The position numbers were made by a program, and so were the translations under genes. The notes beneath the pieces are model-generated. The model was not told where the DNA came from. It was given only the letters and a program-made list of their open reading frames with translations, and searched no databases. Positions 44,527 to 53,146 of a stretch of DNA of 64,000 nucleotides are shown here, one piece after another; position 1 is the first letter of the stretch, and every line of letters starts with the position of its first letter. This stretch comes from Marinobacterium weihaiense (GTDB lineage Bacteria; Pseudomonadota; Gammaproteobacteria; Pseudomonadales; Balneatricaceae), in contig NZ_JAHQZT010000006.1 in the NCBI RefSeq assembly GCF_019061305.1, forward strand, positions 124,001 to 188,000. Direction: 5' to 3'.

Positions 44527-46251
44527 ATGGCAACAGGAGCAACGGTGTCTCAAGGATCGCAGCCCCTTACTGGCCTGGCCAAACGGCTGGTCAATGACGG
44601 CGTGTTTTCGGCTGAAGTCGCTCAGGATGCGGTGGCACAGGCCCGCAGCGCCAATCAGCCTTTCATTCATTATATTATCAGTCATCGCCTGGTCAGCGCT
44701 CACCGTGCAGCTACGGCTGCATCCGAAGAGTTTGGCTTGCCGCTGTTTGATCTGGACATGCTGGCTGACGATGTCATCCCACGTGAAGTGATCGCTGAAA
44801 GCTTGATCACCAAACACAAGGCCCTGCCCCTGAAAATTCGGGACAACCGGCTCTATATTGCTCTGGCAGATCCGACCAATATCCAGGCACTGGACGAAAT
44901 CAAGTTCAGTACCGGCAAAACGACCGAAGCCGTTATCGTTGAAGAGGACAAGTTGGTACGGCGGCTGGAGCACTTCCTGGACAGTGCCAATGATGCCATG
45001 GATGAGCTGAACACCGAAGACCTCGAGCTGGAGGCCGGGGATAGCACCCAGGAAGAAAAGGATGAAGCTGAAGATGCCGCCAACGAAACCCCCATCGTCC
45101 GCTTTGTCAACAAGGTACTGCTGGATGCGATCCGTAAGGGCGCTTCGGACATTCACTTCGAGCCCTATGAAAAAGCCTACCGGGTACGCTGCCGAATCGA
45201 TGGCATGCTGCAGGAAGTGCACCGCCCGCCTCTCAACCTGGCCAACCGCCTCACGGCGCGCTTGAAGGTCATGTCGCGCATGGACATTTCCGAACGCCGC
45301 GTGCCCCAGGATGGGCGTATCAAACTGAAGGTTTCCAACCGCCGCACCATCGATTTTCGTGTCAACACGCTCCCCACCCTCTGGGGCGAAAAAATCGTAT
45401 TGCGTATTCTGGACCCTGGCAGTGCCAAGATGGGGGTGGAAGCCCTGGGCTTTGAACCGGACCAGAAAGAGGCTTATCTGACTACGCTGGAACAGCCCCA
45501 GGGCATGATTTTGGTGACGGGGCCGACCGGTTCCGGTAAGACTGTCTCCCTGTACACTGGCCTGAACATTCTGAATACAGAAGAGCGCAACATTTCCACC
45601 GCCGAAGACCCGGTCGAGATCAATCTGGAAGGCATTAACCAGGTCCACGTCAACCCCAAAGTGGGCCTGACCTTTGCGGAGGCGCTGCGCGCCTTTCTGC
45701 GCCAAGACCCGGACGTGGTGATGGTGGGTGAGATTCGAGACCTGGAAACCGCCGAAATCTCCATCAAGGCGGCACAAACCGGTCATATGGTATTGTCAAC
45801 GCTGCATACCAACAGCGCCCCTGAAACCCTGACCCGTCTGCGCAATATGGGTGTGCCTGCCTTCAATATCGCCACCTCTGTCAGCCTGATTATCGCCCAG
45901 CGACTGGGCCGCCGCCTTTGCGGGAACTGCAAGCAACCCATAACCCTGCCGGAAGCAGCCCTTTTGGAAGAAGGTTTTACGCCAGAACAGGTTGCCAATC
46001 TGGAGCTACATGAAGCTAATGCAGAGGGCTGCTCCAAGTGCAACCGCGGCTATAAGGGCCGAGTGGGTATTTATGAAATGATGAAAATGTCACCCGAAAT
46101 CGCCGAGTGCATCATGCAAAACGGCAACTCACTGGATATTTTACGTGTCGCCCAAGAACAGGGCTTTCGCACGCTGCGTCAGTCCGGGTTGATGAAGGTC
46201 GCCGCCGGCCTCACCAGCCTCGAAGAGCTGAACCGCGTTATCAAGGTTTAA
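44527..46251 (+). CDS. pilB: Type IV pilus extension ATPase PilB
   Basis: A 574-residue cytoplasmic hexameric ATPase that powers pilus extension. The N-terminal MshEN/T2SSE_N part is at 1-150. The ATPase core has Walker A GPTGSGKTVSLYTGL (Lys338), Asp boxes DPVEINLEGINQV and MVGEIRDLETAEI, and the His box VLSTLHTNSAPETL. The zinc tetracysteine is CGNCKQ...CSKCNRGYKGRVGIYEMM. The frame is open to a TTG at 44473; the ATG at 44527 gives the family N-terminus. It is followed 12 bp later by pilC. Confidence 0.95.
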   Translation: MATGATVSQGSQPLTGLAKRLVNDGVFSAEVAQDAVAQARSANQPFIHYIISHRLVSAHRAATAASEEFGLPLFDLDMLADDVIPREVIAESLITKHKALPLKIRDNRLYIALADPTNIQALDEIKFSTGKTTEAVIVEEDKLVRRLEHFLDSANDAMDELNTEDLELEAGDSTQEEKDEAEDAANETPIVRFVNKVLLDAIRKGASDIHFEPYEKAYRVRCRIDGMLQEVHRPPLNLANRLTARLKVMSRMDISERRVPQDGRIKLKVSNRRTIDFRVNTLPTLWGEKIVLRILDPGSAKMGVEALGFEPDQKEAYLTTLEQPQGMILVTGPTGSGKTVSLYTGLNILNTEERNISTAEDPVEINLEGINQVHVNPKVGLTFAEALRAFLRQDPDVVMVGEIRDLETAEISIKAAQTGHMVLSTLHTNSAPETLTRLRNMGVPAFNIATSVSLIIAQRLGRRLCGNCKQPITLPEAALLEEGFTPEQVANLELHEANAEGCSKCNRGYKGRVGIYEMMKMSPEIAECIMQNGNSLDILRVAQEQGFRTLRQSGLMKVAAGLTSLEELNRVIKV

Positions 46252-46263
46252 CAGGGATAGAAT

Positions 46264-47493
46264 ATGGCAACGGCAATCAAGAAAACCGTGAAGCTGACCA
46301 CGTTCGAGTGGCAAGGCAAGGATAAAAGTGGCAACACCAGCAAAGGCAAGATTGATGCCGAAAATCTGGCGGCGGCCAAGGCTCTCTTGCGCAAGCAGGG
46401 CATCAAACCCGGCAAGGTAATCAAGGAACGAGGTTCTTTATTAAGCAGCAAAAACAAAGCCATCAAGCCTGTGGATATCGGTTACTTTATCCGTCAATTG
46501 GCTACAATGATGAAATCCGGTGTGCCGCTGTTGCAAGCGATGGAGATCGTTGCCAACGGCTCGGAAAAGGATAAACTCAAAAAGCTCGTTTATACTATCC
46601 GAGATGATGTTAATGGGGGCGCAGACTTATCGACAGCATTGGAACGCCACCCCGAACATTTCGATGATCTAGTATGCTCACTCGTACATGCTGGTGAACA
46701 ATCCGGCGCGCTTGAAACGATTCTTGACCGTATTGCGACGTATAAGGAAAAAGTTGAATCTCTCAAGAAAAAAATCAAGAAGGCTCTGACTTACCCAATT
46801 GCCGTTATCATCGTAGGCATCATTGTATCGGCTATTCTTCTGGTAAAGGTCGTCCCCCAGTTTGAAACCGTCTTCCAGGGATTTGGAGCTGACTTGCCCG
46901 CCTTTACGAAGTGGGTCATTGAGTTATCAGAATGGATGCAGGAGTGGTGGTTTGTTGGACTTATAGGTATGGCAGCAATAGGATTCGGCTTCACCAAGGC
47001 CCGCGCCAAATCCAAGGGCTTTTCGGACTTCGTTGACCGAACCGTACTCAAGCTGCCCATTTTCGGCCCCATCCTCAACAAGGCGGCCATCGCCCGCTTT
47101 ACGCGTACGCTGTCCACCACCTTTGCCGCCGGTGTACCCCTGGTTGAAGCACTGAACTCGGCAGCTGGCGCCTCAGGCAATATCGTCTACGAGAACGCCA
47201 TCCTGCAGATCCGCAACGGCGTTTCGACCGGTCAGTCCTTGCAGAATGCTCTTAATATGACCGGCGTGTTCCCGGCCATGGCGGTACAGATGATTTCCAT
47301 TGGTGAAGAAGCCGGTTCATTGGACATGATGCTGGACAAGGTGGCCAGCTTTTATGAAGAGGAAGTCGATAACGCGGTTGACAACCTGTCCAGCCTGATC
47401 GAGCCGATGATCATGGCCATTCTGGGTGTGCTGGTTGGTGGCCTCGTGATCGCCATGTACCTGCCGATCTTCCAGCTGGGTAACGTGGTTTAA
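46264..47493 (+). CDS. pilC: Type IV pilus inner-membrane platform protein PilC
   Basis: A 409-residue polytopic membrane protein of the GspF/PilC family with two repeated GspF domains (about 75-200 and 280-400). The motifs are IRQLATMMKSGVPLLQAMEIVANG and FTRTLSTTFAAGVPLVEALNSAAGASGN. The end is IEPMIMAILGVLVGGLVIAMYLPIFQLGNVV. It transmits the motion of PilB to pilin extraction. It lies between pilB and pilD, 1 bp before pilD. Confidence 0.95.
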   Translation: MATAIKKTVKLTTFEWQGKDKSGNTSKGKIDAENLAAAKALLRKQGIKPGKVIKERGSLLSSKNKAIKPVDIGYFIRQLATMMKSGVPLLQAMEIVANGSEKDKLKKLVYTIRDDVNGGADLSTALERHPEHFDDLVCSLVHAGEQSGALETILDRIATYKEKVESLKKKIKKALTYPIAVIIVGIIVSAILLVKVVPQFETVFQGFGADLPAFTKWVIELSEWMQEWWFVGLIGMAAIGFGFTKARAKSKGFSDFVDRTVLKLPIFGPILNKAAIARFTRTLSTTFAAGVPLVEALNSAAGASGNIVYENAILQIRNGVSTGQSLQNALNMTGVFPAMAVQMISIGEEAGSLDMMLDKVASFYEEEVDNAVDNLSSLIEPMIMAILGVLVGGLVIAMYLPIFQLGNVV

Positions 47494-47494
47494 G

Positions 47495-48349
47495 ATGCTA
47501 GCGATGTTGCAAAACGAGCCGCTGCTCGCGGCCCTGAGTGTCGGTGCGCTGTCACTACTGATCGGCAGCTTCATGAATGTGGTGATCCTGCGCCTGCCGG
47601 TGATGATGCAGCGTGAATGGGACGCCATGCTCAAAATGGAAGCCGGTGAGCAGCCTGAGTCACGGGACAGGTTCAACCTGATGACGCCGCGCTCTCGCTG
47701 TGGCCAGTGCGGCCATCAGATTCGCTGGTACGAGAATATCCCGGTGCTCAGCTGGCTGGCCCTGCGGGGGCGTTGCAGTGGCTGCGGCACCGGTATCGGC
47801 ATCCGTTACCCGCTGGTCGAGCTGCTGACCGGCGTGGCCTCCGCCTGGATCATCTGGGAAGTGGGCTTCAACCTGCAGGGCGGCGCACTGGTGCTGCTGA
47901 CCTGGGCGTTGATCACGCTGACATTCATCGATATCGACCATCACCTGCTGCCCGATTCCATCACCCTGCCCCTGCTGTGGCTGGGGCTGCTGATCAATAC
48001 CCAGGCGGTGTTTGTGCCGCTGGACAGCGCAGTGCTCGGTGCGGCAGCCGGTTATCTGTTGTTGTGGAGCGTATACTGGGGCTTCAAGCTGCTGACCGGC
48101 AAGGAAGGCATGGGCTATGGCGACTTCAAGCTGCTGGCGGCCATCGGCGCCTGGGGCGGTATCAAGATTCTGCCGCTAGTGGTGTTGCTGTCGTCGGTGG
48201 TCGGTGTGCTGCTGGCGGTGCTGCTGATTGCATTTCGTCGACACCAGGCGCAAAATCCCCTGCCGTTCGGCCCTTATCTGGCCATTGCCGGCTGGATTGC
48301 AATACTTTGGGGTGAACCGATCATTTCCGCCTATCTTGGGAGTTTCTGA
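47495..48349 (+). CDS. pilD: Prepilin peptidase / N-methyltransferase PilD
   Basis: A 284-residue polytopic bifunctional enzyme that cuts prepilin leaders and methylates the new N-terminus. The N-terminal domain has SFMNVVILRLP and the zinc tetracysteine CGQCGHQIRWYENIPVLSWLALRGRCSGCG. The aspartyl protease part has FIDIDHHLLPDSITLPL and GMGYGDFKLLAAIGAWGG with both catalytic Asp. The stop overlaps the coaE start as TGATG. All pilins in this window are its predicted substrates. Confidence 0.96.
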   Translation: MLAMLQNEPLLAALSVGALSLLIGSFMNVVILRLPVMMQREWDAMLKMEAGEQPESRDRFNLMTPRSRCGQCGHQIRWYENIPVLSWLALRGRCSGCGTGIGIRYPLVELLTGVASAWIIWEVGFNLQGGALVLLTWALITLTFIDIDHHLLPDSITLPLLWLGLLINTQAVFVPLDSAVLGAAAGYLLLWSVYWGFKLLTGKEGMGYGDFKLLAAIGAWGGIKILPLVVLLSSVVGVLLAVLLIAFRRHQAQNPLPFGPYLAIAGWIAILWGEPIISAYLGSF

Positions 48350-48972
48350 TGCTGGTAGCAGGCCTTACAGGCGGCATCGGCAGTGGCAAAAGCGCTGCCT
48401 CCGCGTGTTTTACCGCATTGGGTGTACCGGTCATTGATGCCGATCTGGTCGCCCGTCAGGTTGTAGAGCCGGGCAGCGATGCGCTGCAGAAGATCGCGGC
48501 CCATTTCGGTCAGGACGTTATTCGCGCCGACGGCCAGCTGGACCGCCCGGCGCTGCGCCGAATCGTGTTTGACAAAGAGCGCGAGCGCAACTGGCTGGAG
48601 GCCCTGCTGCATCCGCTGATTCGTGAATCGATTCTGGATACGCTGGAAGCACTCGACGCCGACGGCCACCCCTATGCCGTGCTGGCCTCGCCGCTGCTGC
48701 TGGAAACCGACCAGCATCTGCTGATCAACCAGGTCATCGTGGTCGACGTGCCCGAACAGGTGCAGGTTGAACGCACTATGGCGCGGGATGGCATTGAAGA
48801 GGCACAGGTACGCCAGATTCTGGCCGCCCAGCTGAGCCGTGAAGAGCGCCTGCAGCATGCCGACCAGGTACTGGACAACAGCGGCACCGAAGAGCAGCTG
48901 CAGGAGGCCGTCAAGGCCCTACACCCGGTACTCCTGGCCCTGGCTGAAGCGGAGAGTGGCGACCATGACTGA
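48349..48972 (+). CDS. coaE: Dephospho-CoA kinase
   Basis: A 207-residue P-loop kinase for the last step of CoA synthesis. The Walker A is [14 protein letters not shown], followed by [15 protein letters not shown]. The lid and CoA-binding region has HPLIRESI and [20 protein letters not shown]. Pairing with pilD and yacG is common in gammaproteobacteria. Confidence 0.96.
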   Translation: MLVAGLTGGIGSGKSAASACFTALGVPVIDADLVARQVVEPGSDALQKIAAHFGQDVIRADGQLDRPALRRIVFDKERERNWLEALLHPLIRESILDTLEALDADGHPYAVLASPLLLETDQHLLINQVIVVDVPEQVQVERTMARDGIEEAQVRQILAAQLSREERLQHADQVLDNSGTEEQLQEAVKALHPVLLALAEAESGDHD

Positions 48973-49180
48973 CAAGACCGTAAAGTGCCCGCAATGTGGC
49001 GAACCGGCCCGCTATGCCGCCGATAACAAGTGGCGCCCCTTCTGCTCGGAACGCTGCCGTCTGATTGACCTGGGCGAGTGGGCCAGCGAGAGCTATCAGA
49101 TCGCAGCCGAGCCCTCACTGGATGAATTCAGCTCGGGCATGACCGCTGAAGAAATGGCCTTTACCCCCACCCGCCACTGA
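48965..49180 (+). CDS. yacG: DNA gyrase inhibitor YacG
   Basis: A 71-residue zinc-binding protein: [12 protein letters not shown] and [23 protein letters not shown] give the four Cys ligands and the family motif. E. coli YacG binds GyrB and inhibits gyrase. The start at 48965 overlaps the coaE end by 8 bp. Its stop is followed by the convergent photolyase gene. Confidence 0.95.
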   Translation: MTDKTVKCPQCGEPARYAADNKWRPFCSERCRLIDLGEWASESYQIAAEPSLDEFSSGMTAEEMAFTPTRH

Positions 49181-49210
49181 CCTTTCCCTGCCGACGCCAC
49201 GGCGAGGCGC

Positions 49211-50647
49211 TTATGCCTCGCCGTTATAGTCGTCCAGCGCCGCCTGGCGTGCCTGCTTGTAATCGATGATCGGCGCCGGACGGCCATAGCGCTGCCCGGC
49301 ACCGGGCTTGTGACGCGCCTTGGGCTCCAGCTGGCGCAGTTCGGGCAGCCACTCGGCCAGAAACTCGCCATTGGGATCAAAGCGCTCGCTTTGCAGCTGC
49401 GGATTGAAGATGCGGAAGTAAGGCGCAGCGTCGGCCCCGGTCGAGGCACTCCACTGCCAGCCCCCCAGATTGGACGCAAAATCGCCGTCAATCAGCTGCG
49501 ACATGAAAAACGCCTCGCCCTTGCGCCAGTCCACCCGCAGCAGCTTGGTCAGGAAGGATGCTACGATCATGCGCAAGCGGTTGTGCATCCAGCCGGTGGC
49601 CAGCAGCTGCTTCATGGCCGCATCGACAATGGGAAAGCCGGTTTCGCCCTGCTTCCAGGCCTCGAACAGGCGCTCGTTGTCCTGCCAGGTGATACGCGCC
49701 TCGGTTTCGGGGCGGAACGGTGTCAGCCGGCTCAGCTCAGGAAACGCCACCAGCAGATGGCGATAGAATTCGCGCCAGACCAGTTCGTTGAGCCAGGTAC
49801 TCTGTTGCCAACGATCATCCTCGTGCGCCGCCTTCAGCACCGCCAGACACTGACGCGCGGACAGTGCACCAATGGTCAGCGCCGGCGACAGGCCGGAGGT
49901 GGCATGACGGGACGGGAAGTCCCGCAGGCGCTGGTAGTCGGGCTCCTGCTCGCGCACAAACGCTTGCAGGCAGGCATGCAGTGCTTCATCCGAGACCGGG
50001 TAGGCCGCATCACGCGCAGCGCGCGCGCCCACACAGGAAACCGTACCCGAAAAGCCCACCTGCTCACCAGCCTCGGAAGCTGACTCGGACGGCTGCAGCG
50101 TTTCAGCGCAGGAAGCCGCTTCAGCCTTGATCGGCGATGGCAGCGGAGCGTGGTCGTCTTGCAGCAGGCGCTTGAGCCAGGCCTTGCTGAAGGGGGTAAA
50201 GACCTTGAAGGGCGTGCCCTGGCCCGTCAGGACCTGGCCGGGGGCGACGATCAGGTCGCCATGATATCCCAGGGCCGTCACCCCTTCGGCGTCCAGCGCT
50301 TCGCATACAGCACGATCACGGTGACGCTCGTTGAGCGGGTATTCGTAGTTGAAATGCAGCGCACTGGCGCCCTGCTCCTGCACCAACCGGGTGATGGCGG
50401 CAGGGCAATCGGCAAAGCGCTGCAGGTTCAGTCGGATCAGTTCGATGTCGGCCGCCTGCAGCCGTGCCTCCAGCCACTCCAGGCGACGCTGCCAAAGCGC
50501 CTGGCGTGCCGGGGACTCATGATGCTCGGCCCATTGCGCCGGGGTCAGGCATACCAGTGCCTTGACGGCTTCGCCGCTGGCACAGGCGGCGTGCAGCGCA
50601 GGGTTGTCGGCCAGACGCAGATCGTTACGAAACCAGACCAGTTGCAT
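49211..50647 (-). CDS. phrB: Deoxyribodipyrimidine photolyase (class I CPD photolyase)
   Basis: A 478-residue light-driven DNA repair flavoprotein. The N-terminal antenna domain starts QLVWFRNDLRLADNPALHAAC. The C-terminal FAD domain contains WLNELVWREFYRHLL, FPIVDAAMKQLLATGWMHNRLRMIVASFLTK and NLGGWQWSASTGADAAPYFRIFNPQLQSERFDP, with the electron-transfer Trp residues. It is the last gene in the run sigma factor, ChrR, DUF523/DUF1722, phrB, 90 bp downstream of the third. Photolyase is a known target of RpoE/ChrR in Rhodobacter. Confidence 0.95.
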   Translation of the reverse strand: MQLVWFRNDLRLADNPALHAACASGEAVKALVCLTPAQWAEHHESPARQALWQRRLEWLEARLQAADIELIRLNLQRFADCPAAITRLVQEQGASALHFNYEYPLNERHRDRAVCEALDAEGVTALGYHGDLIVAPGQVLTGQGTPFKVFTPFSKAWLKRLLQDDHAPLPSPIKAEAASCAETLQPSESASEAGEQVGFSGTVSCVGARAARDAAYPVSDEALHACLQAFVREQEPDYQRLRDFPSRHATSGLSPALTIGALSARQCLAVLKAAHEDDRWQQSTWLNELVWREFYRHLLVAFPELSRLTPFRPETEARITWQDNERLFEAWKQGETGFPIVDAAMKQLLATGWMHNRLRMIVASFLTKLLRVDWRKGEAFFMSQLIDGDFASNLGGWQWSASTGADAAPYFRIFNPQLQSERFDPNGEFLAEWLPELRQLEPKARHKPGAGQRYGRPAPIIDYKQARQAALDDYNGEA

Positions 50648-50737
50648 GTGGGCGGATTCCTTTTGGCTTGATGAACGGGATGGCGGATACGGGGTGAATG
50701 CTCAGGTCGCGCCGAGGGCTGCCCCGGCGCAACGCGG

Positions 50738-51706
50738 TCAGATGTAGTTTCTCAGCCCCAGCTCGTACGGGTGCGGATCCAGGTAGGTTTGCTCACGGAT
50801 ATAGTCATTGCCGTGACGCTTGACGTAGTGCTTGAGCAGCGTGAGCGGCACAACCAGGTGCACGTGCTCCTGGCGATACTGCTCAATGGCCGCTAGCAGC
50901 TCCTGCTTGCACTCGCTATCGATGTCGCGCTTGAGGTAGCCCATGATGTGCATCAGCACGTTGGTATGGCTCTTGCGCGTCGCCTTGTGGCGCATGTGCT
51001 CCATAAAACGGCTGAGGTAGTGCTTCAGCACCGCATCCAGCGGCTGGTCATGGGCCTCGGCCAGATAACGGCCCAACTCCCGGTAGCCCTCGTAGTGGTG
51101 TGCCATCAACAGGTACTTCTGCCGACTGTGGAACTGCAGCACGGCATGATAGGAAGGGTCCGGCTCGACACTGCGTTTCCAGTCGTCATAGGCGAACACG
51201 CGGGCAATGAAGTTTTCCCGCAGTACAGCATCGTTCATCCGCGCCTCTTCTTCCAGCGGCAACTCCGGGTAGCACTCGCGCAACGCACGCACGAATACGC
51301 CCTGATCGGCATGGTGCGGCACGCCATTGGGGTGATATACCTTGACCCGTTCCATGCCACAGCTGGGCGAACCTTTCATCAGGATGAAGCCGCGCAGGTG
51401 GCGGTGACGCTCGGCAAAATCTCGCCCCACACGCAGCAGGTCATCGGTCACATCCAGCTCAGGGTCGGTGGTACCGCGTGCCTGCGGATGCTCACCTTCC
51501 ATCCCCACCAGGCGGATGGGGTCGCGCGGAATGCCCAGCCCGATCGCGACCTCGGGGCAGAAGGTTTCATACTCGAAGCAGTCATCGAGCACATTGAGAC
51601 AGTAACGGGACTGTTTATGGCCGCCGTTGTAGCGGACTTTCTGCCCGGTCAGGCAGGCACTGATGCCGACCGGGATTTTCTGCTCCAGCAAGGGCTGATC
51701 AGACAT
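50738..51706 (-). CDS. DUF523 and DUF1722 domain protein (YbgA-like)
   Basis: A 322-residue protein. The N-terminal DUF523 domain (about 10-160) has VGISACLTGQKVRYNGGHKQSRYC, FCPEVAIGLGIPRDPIRLV and GFILMKGSPSCGMERVKVY with conserved Cys. The C-terminal DUF1722 (about 190-310) has FHSRQKYLLMAHHYEGYRELGRYLAEA and HTNVLMHIMGYLKRDI. Function is not established; the family often adjoins photolyase genes and stress regulators. The start at 51706 is the ATG 14 bp after the ChrR stop; the frame is open further up into chrR. Confidence 0.9.
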   Translation of the reverse strand: MSDQPLLEQKIPVGISACLTGQKVRYNGGHKQSRYCLNVLDDCFEYETFCPEVAIGLGIPRDPIRLVGMEGEHPQARGTTDPELDVTDDLLRVGRDFAERHRHLRGFILMKGSPSCGMERVKVYHPNGVPHHADQGVFVRALRECYPELPLEEEARMNDAVLRENFIARVFAYDDWKRSVEPDPSYHAVLQFHSRQKYLLMAHHYEGYRELGRYLAEAHDQPLDAVLKHYLSRFMEHMRHKATRKSHTNVLMHIMGYLKRDIDSECKQELLAAIEQYRQEHVHLVVPLTLLKHYVKRHGNDYIREQTYLDPHPYELGLRNYI

Positions 51707-51720
51707 GGTGTACTGTTCCG

Positions 51721-52377
51721 TCAGAGGCCGATGAAAGGCTGTACCAAACGCCCCATCAGGCCGGAGAATTTGAGCGGCGCATCCGTCGCAATCAGACAGA
51801 TGCAATCTTCATCGGTGTCGACCAGCGGCTGGTGTTCAACATCGCCGTCCAGATCCGCCACGTCGCCCCGACAGAAGCGCCCCAATTCGTCATTATAGGA
51901 GCCTCTGAGGATCAATGTCAGCTCGTTGCCGCCATGGGTGTGGTGCGGCACCGATACCCCCGGCGAAATGCGCAGCAAGCGGGTGGCGCCAGGGCCACCC
52001 AACTCCAGATCCAGCTGACGCACGCCGTAACCGATACGCCGCCAAGGCAGCTGATCCAGCGGCTGCTCCAACAGGCCGGTCAGCGGAGCGGGCAAGTCAT
52101 CATCCTGTTGACGTGTGCCTTGAGGCTCAGCAGCCGCGAACTCCTGTCCGGGCTCGTCCAGGCGCGACAGCACGGCATTGAGTGCATCCTCACTCAACGC
52201 TGAGGGCGCCAGATTGTCCAGCAGGACGCCTCCGATCGCGTTGGTGTGTTCGGTGCGCTGTCGGCAATGCGGACACCAGTGCAGATGGCAGGCGACCAGC
52301 AGGGCCATACCCTGGGGCAGGGTACCGGCCGAGTAGGCCATCAAGGTGGCATCGTCAAAGTGATGACTAATATTCAC
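51721..52377 (-). CDS. chrR: ChrR-family cupin anti-sigma factor
   Basis: A 218-residue anti-sigma factor. The N-terminal zinc anti-sigma domain has HHFDDATLMAYSAGTLPQGMALLVACHLHWCPHCRQ (His and CxxC zinc ligands). A cupin domain at about 105-205 has SVPHHTHGGNELTLILRGSYNDELGRFCRGDVADLDGDVEHQPLVD, with the His/Glu metal site HxHxGxE. In Rhodobacter, ChrR holds RpoE inactive until singlet oxygen or organic peroxide disturbs the cupin. The start is a GTG overlapping the sigma-factor stop as GTGA. Confidence 0.92.
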   Translation of the reverse strand: MNISHHFDDATLMAYSAGTLPQGMALLVACHLHWCPHCRQRTEHTNAIGGVLLDNLAPSALSEDALNAVLSRLDEPGQEFAAAEPQGTRQQDDDLPAPLTGLLEQPLDQLPWRRIGYGVRQLDLELGGPGATRLLRISPGVSVPHHTHGGNELTLILRGSYNDELGRFCRGDVADLDGDVEHQPLVDTDEDCICLIATDAPLKFSGLMGRLVQPFIGL

Positions 52378-52994
52378 GCGTCTTCTCCCCAGTGCGCTTT
52401 GAGCTTACTGAATGCTAACCTGAGTCGGGACTTTACGCTGCCCAGCGGGATGCCGAGTTGTTCGGCAATCTCGGAATGACTCTTGCCTTCGTAATAGGAT
52501 AAATGCAGGACCTGAGCCTGATTTTCAGGCAAGGTGGCGATAGCCGCCTTCATGCGGTCTTCAATTACTGAGTGCTCACCCATGTCGCGATGATCAGGGT
52601 CGGGTTCCTCTTCCGGCAACTCGTACATCGGCATTTTGTCACGCCGCATCCGGTCGATGCTCTGGTTTCGCGCCAGCGTAAAAATCCAAGTACTGGCACT
52701 GGCCTTGGTACGGTTGAACAGATGCGCCTTGCGCCATACCAACAACATGGCTTCCTGGGTCACCTCTTCCGCCGTTGCGTCGGGCATGCCCAGGCGTAAA
52801 ATGTATGATTTAACGCGAGGCGCAAAGTAACCGAACAGCCGGGCAAACTCCGACTTGTCATGCGTCTCGGCAAGTCTGGTGAGACAGGCGCTCCATTCGT
52901 CACGCACCTGCTTTCTCCTTTCCTCAGATGTCATAGTGTGCGGGGTGACAGCGGCAGCGTTCACATCGCCTCCTTCGGCTTCGTATTCCTGCAT
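52374..52994 (-). CDS. rpoE: ECF sigma factor of the RpoE/ChrR (ECF11) type
   Basis: A 206-residue sigma factor. Region 2 has FARLFGYFAPRVKSYILRLGMPDATAEEVTQEAMLLVWRKAHLFNRTKASASTWIFTLARNQSIDRMRRDK. Region 4 has IATLPENQAQVLHLSYYEGKSHSEIAEQLGIPLGSVKSRLRLAFSKLKAHWGE. It is translationally coupled to the anti-sigma gene. The ATG at 52994 has GGAGAG upstream, but a promoter-like motif nearly touches it; if that motif is the promoter, the ATG at 52934 would be the start. It should control itself and the divergent lipid operon. Confidence 0.93.
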   Translation of the reverse strand: MQEYEAEGGDVNAAAVTPHTMTSEERRKQVRDEWSACLTRLAETHDKSEFARLFGYFAPRVKSYILRLGMPDATAEEVTQEAMLLVWRKAHLFNRTKASASTWIFTLARNQSIDRMRRDKMPMYELPEEEPDPDHRDMGEHSVIEDRMKAAIATLPENQAQVLHLSYYEGKSHSEIAEQLGIPLGSVKSRLRLAFSKLKAHWGEDA

Positions 52995-53002
52995 TTTCTC
53001 TC

Positions 53003-53030
53003 CATACGCATCGGTGACTCGGGGGGATCA
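53003..53030 (-). promoter_or_regulatory. ECF11-like promoter motif, minus strand (toward rpoE)
   Basis: On the minus strand TGATCC (53030-53025), a 16-nt spacer, then CGTATG (53008-53003). The -35 TGATCC equals the Rhodobacter RpoE -35 box. The CGTA in the -10 position matches its counterpart on the other strand. The hexamer lies only 8 bp before the rpoE ATG, so either the start codon is further in or this copy is not used. Confidence 0.5.
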
Positions 53031-53080
53031 TCAGAGGCACACCTTTTTATTGGTTTACTCCAATTGAATGCGTCTGTCGA

Positions 53081-53109
53081 TGATCTGCATCGATAAAGGC
53101 CGGCGTAAC
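53081..53109 (+). promoter_or_regulatory. ECF11-like promoter motif, plus strand (toward the lipid operon)
   Basis: TGATCT (53081-53086), a 17-nt spacer and CGTAAC (53104-53109), 37 bp before the ATG of the FAD oxidoreductase. It is the counterpart of the minus-strand motif TGATCC-N16-CGTATG in the same 150-bp gap, so both operons may answer to the neighbouring sigma factor. Confidence 0.6.
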
Positions 53110-53146
53110 AGGCAACAATCAGGCATTTTTAATAGGACGACCCACC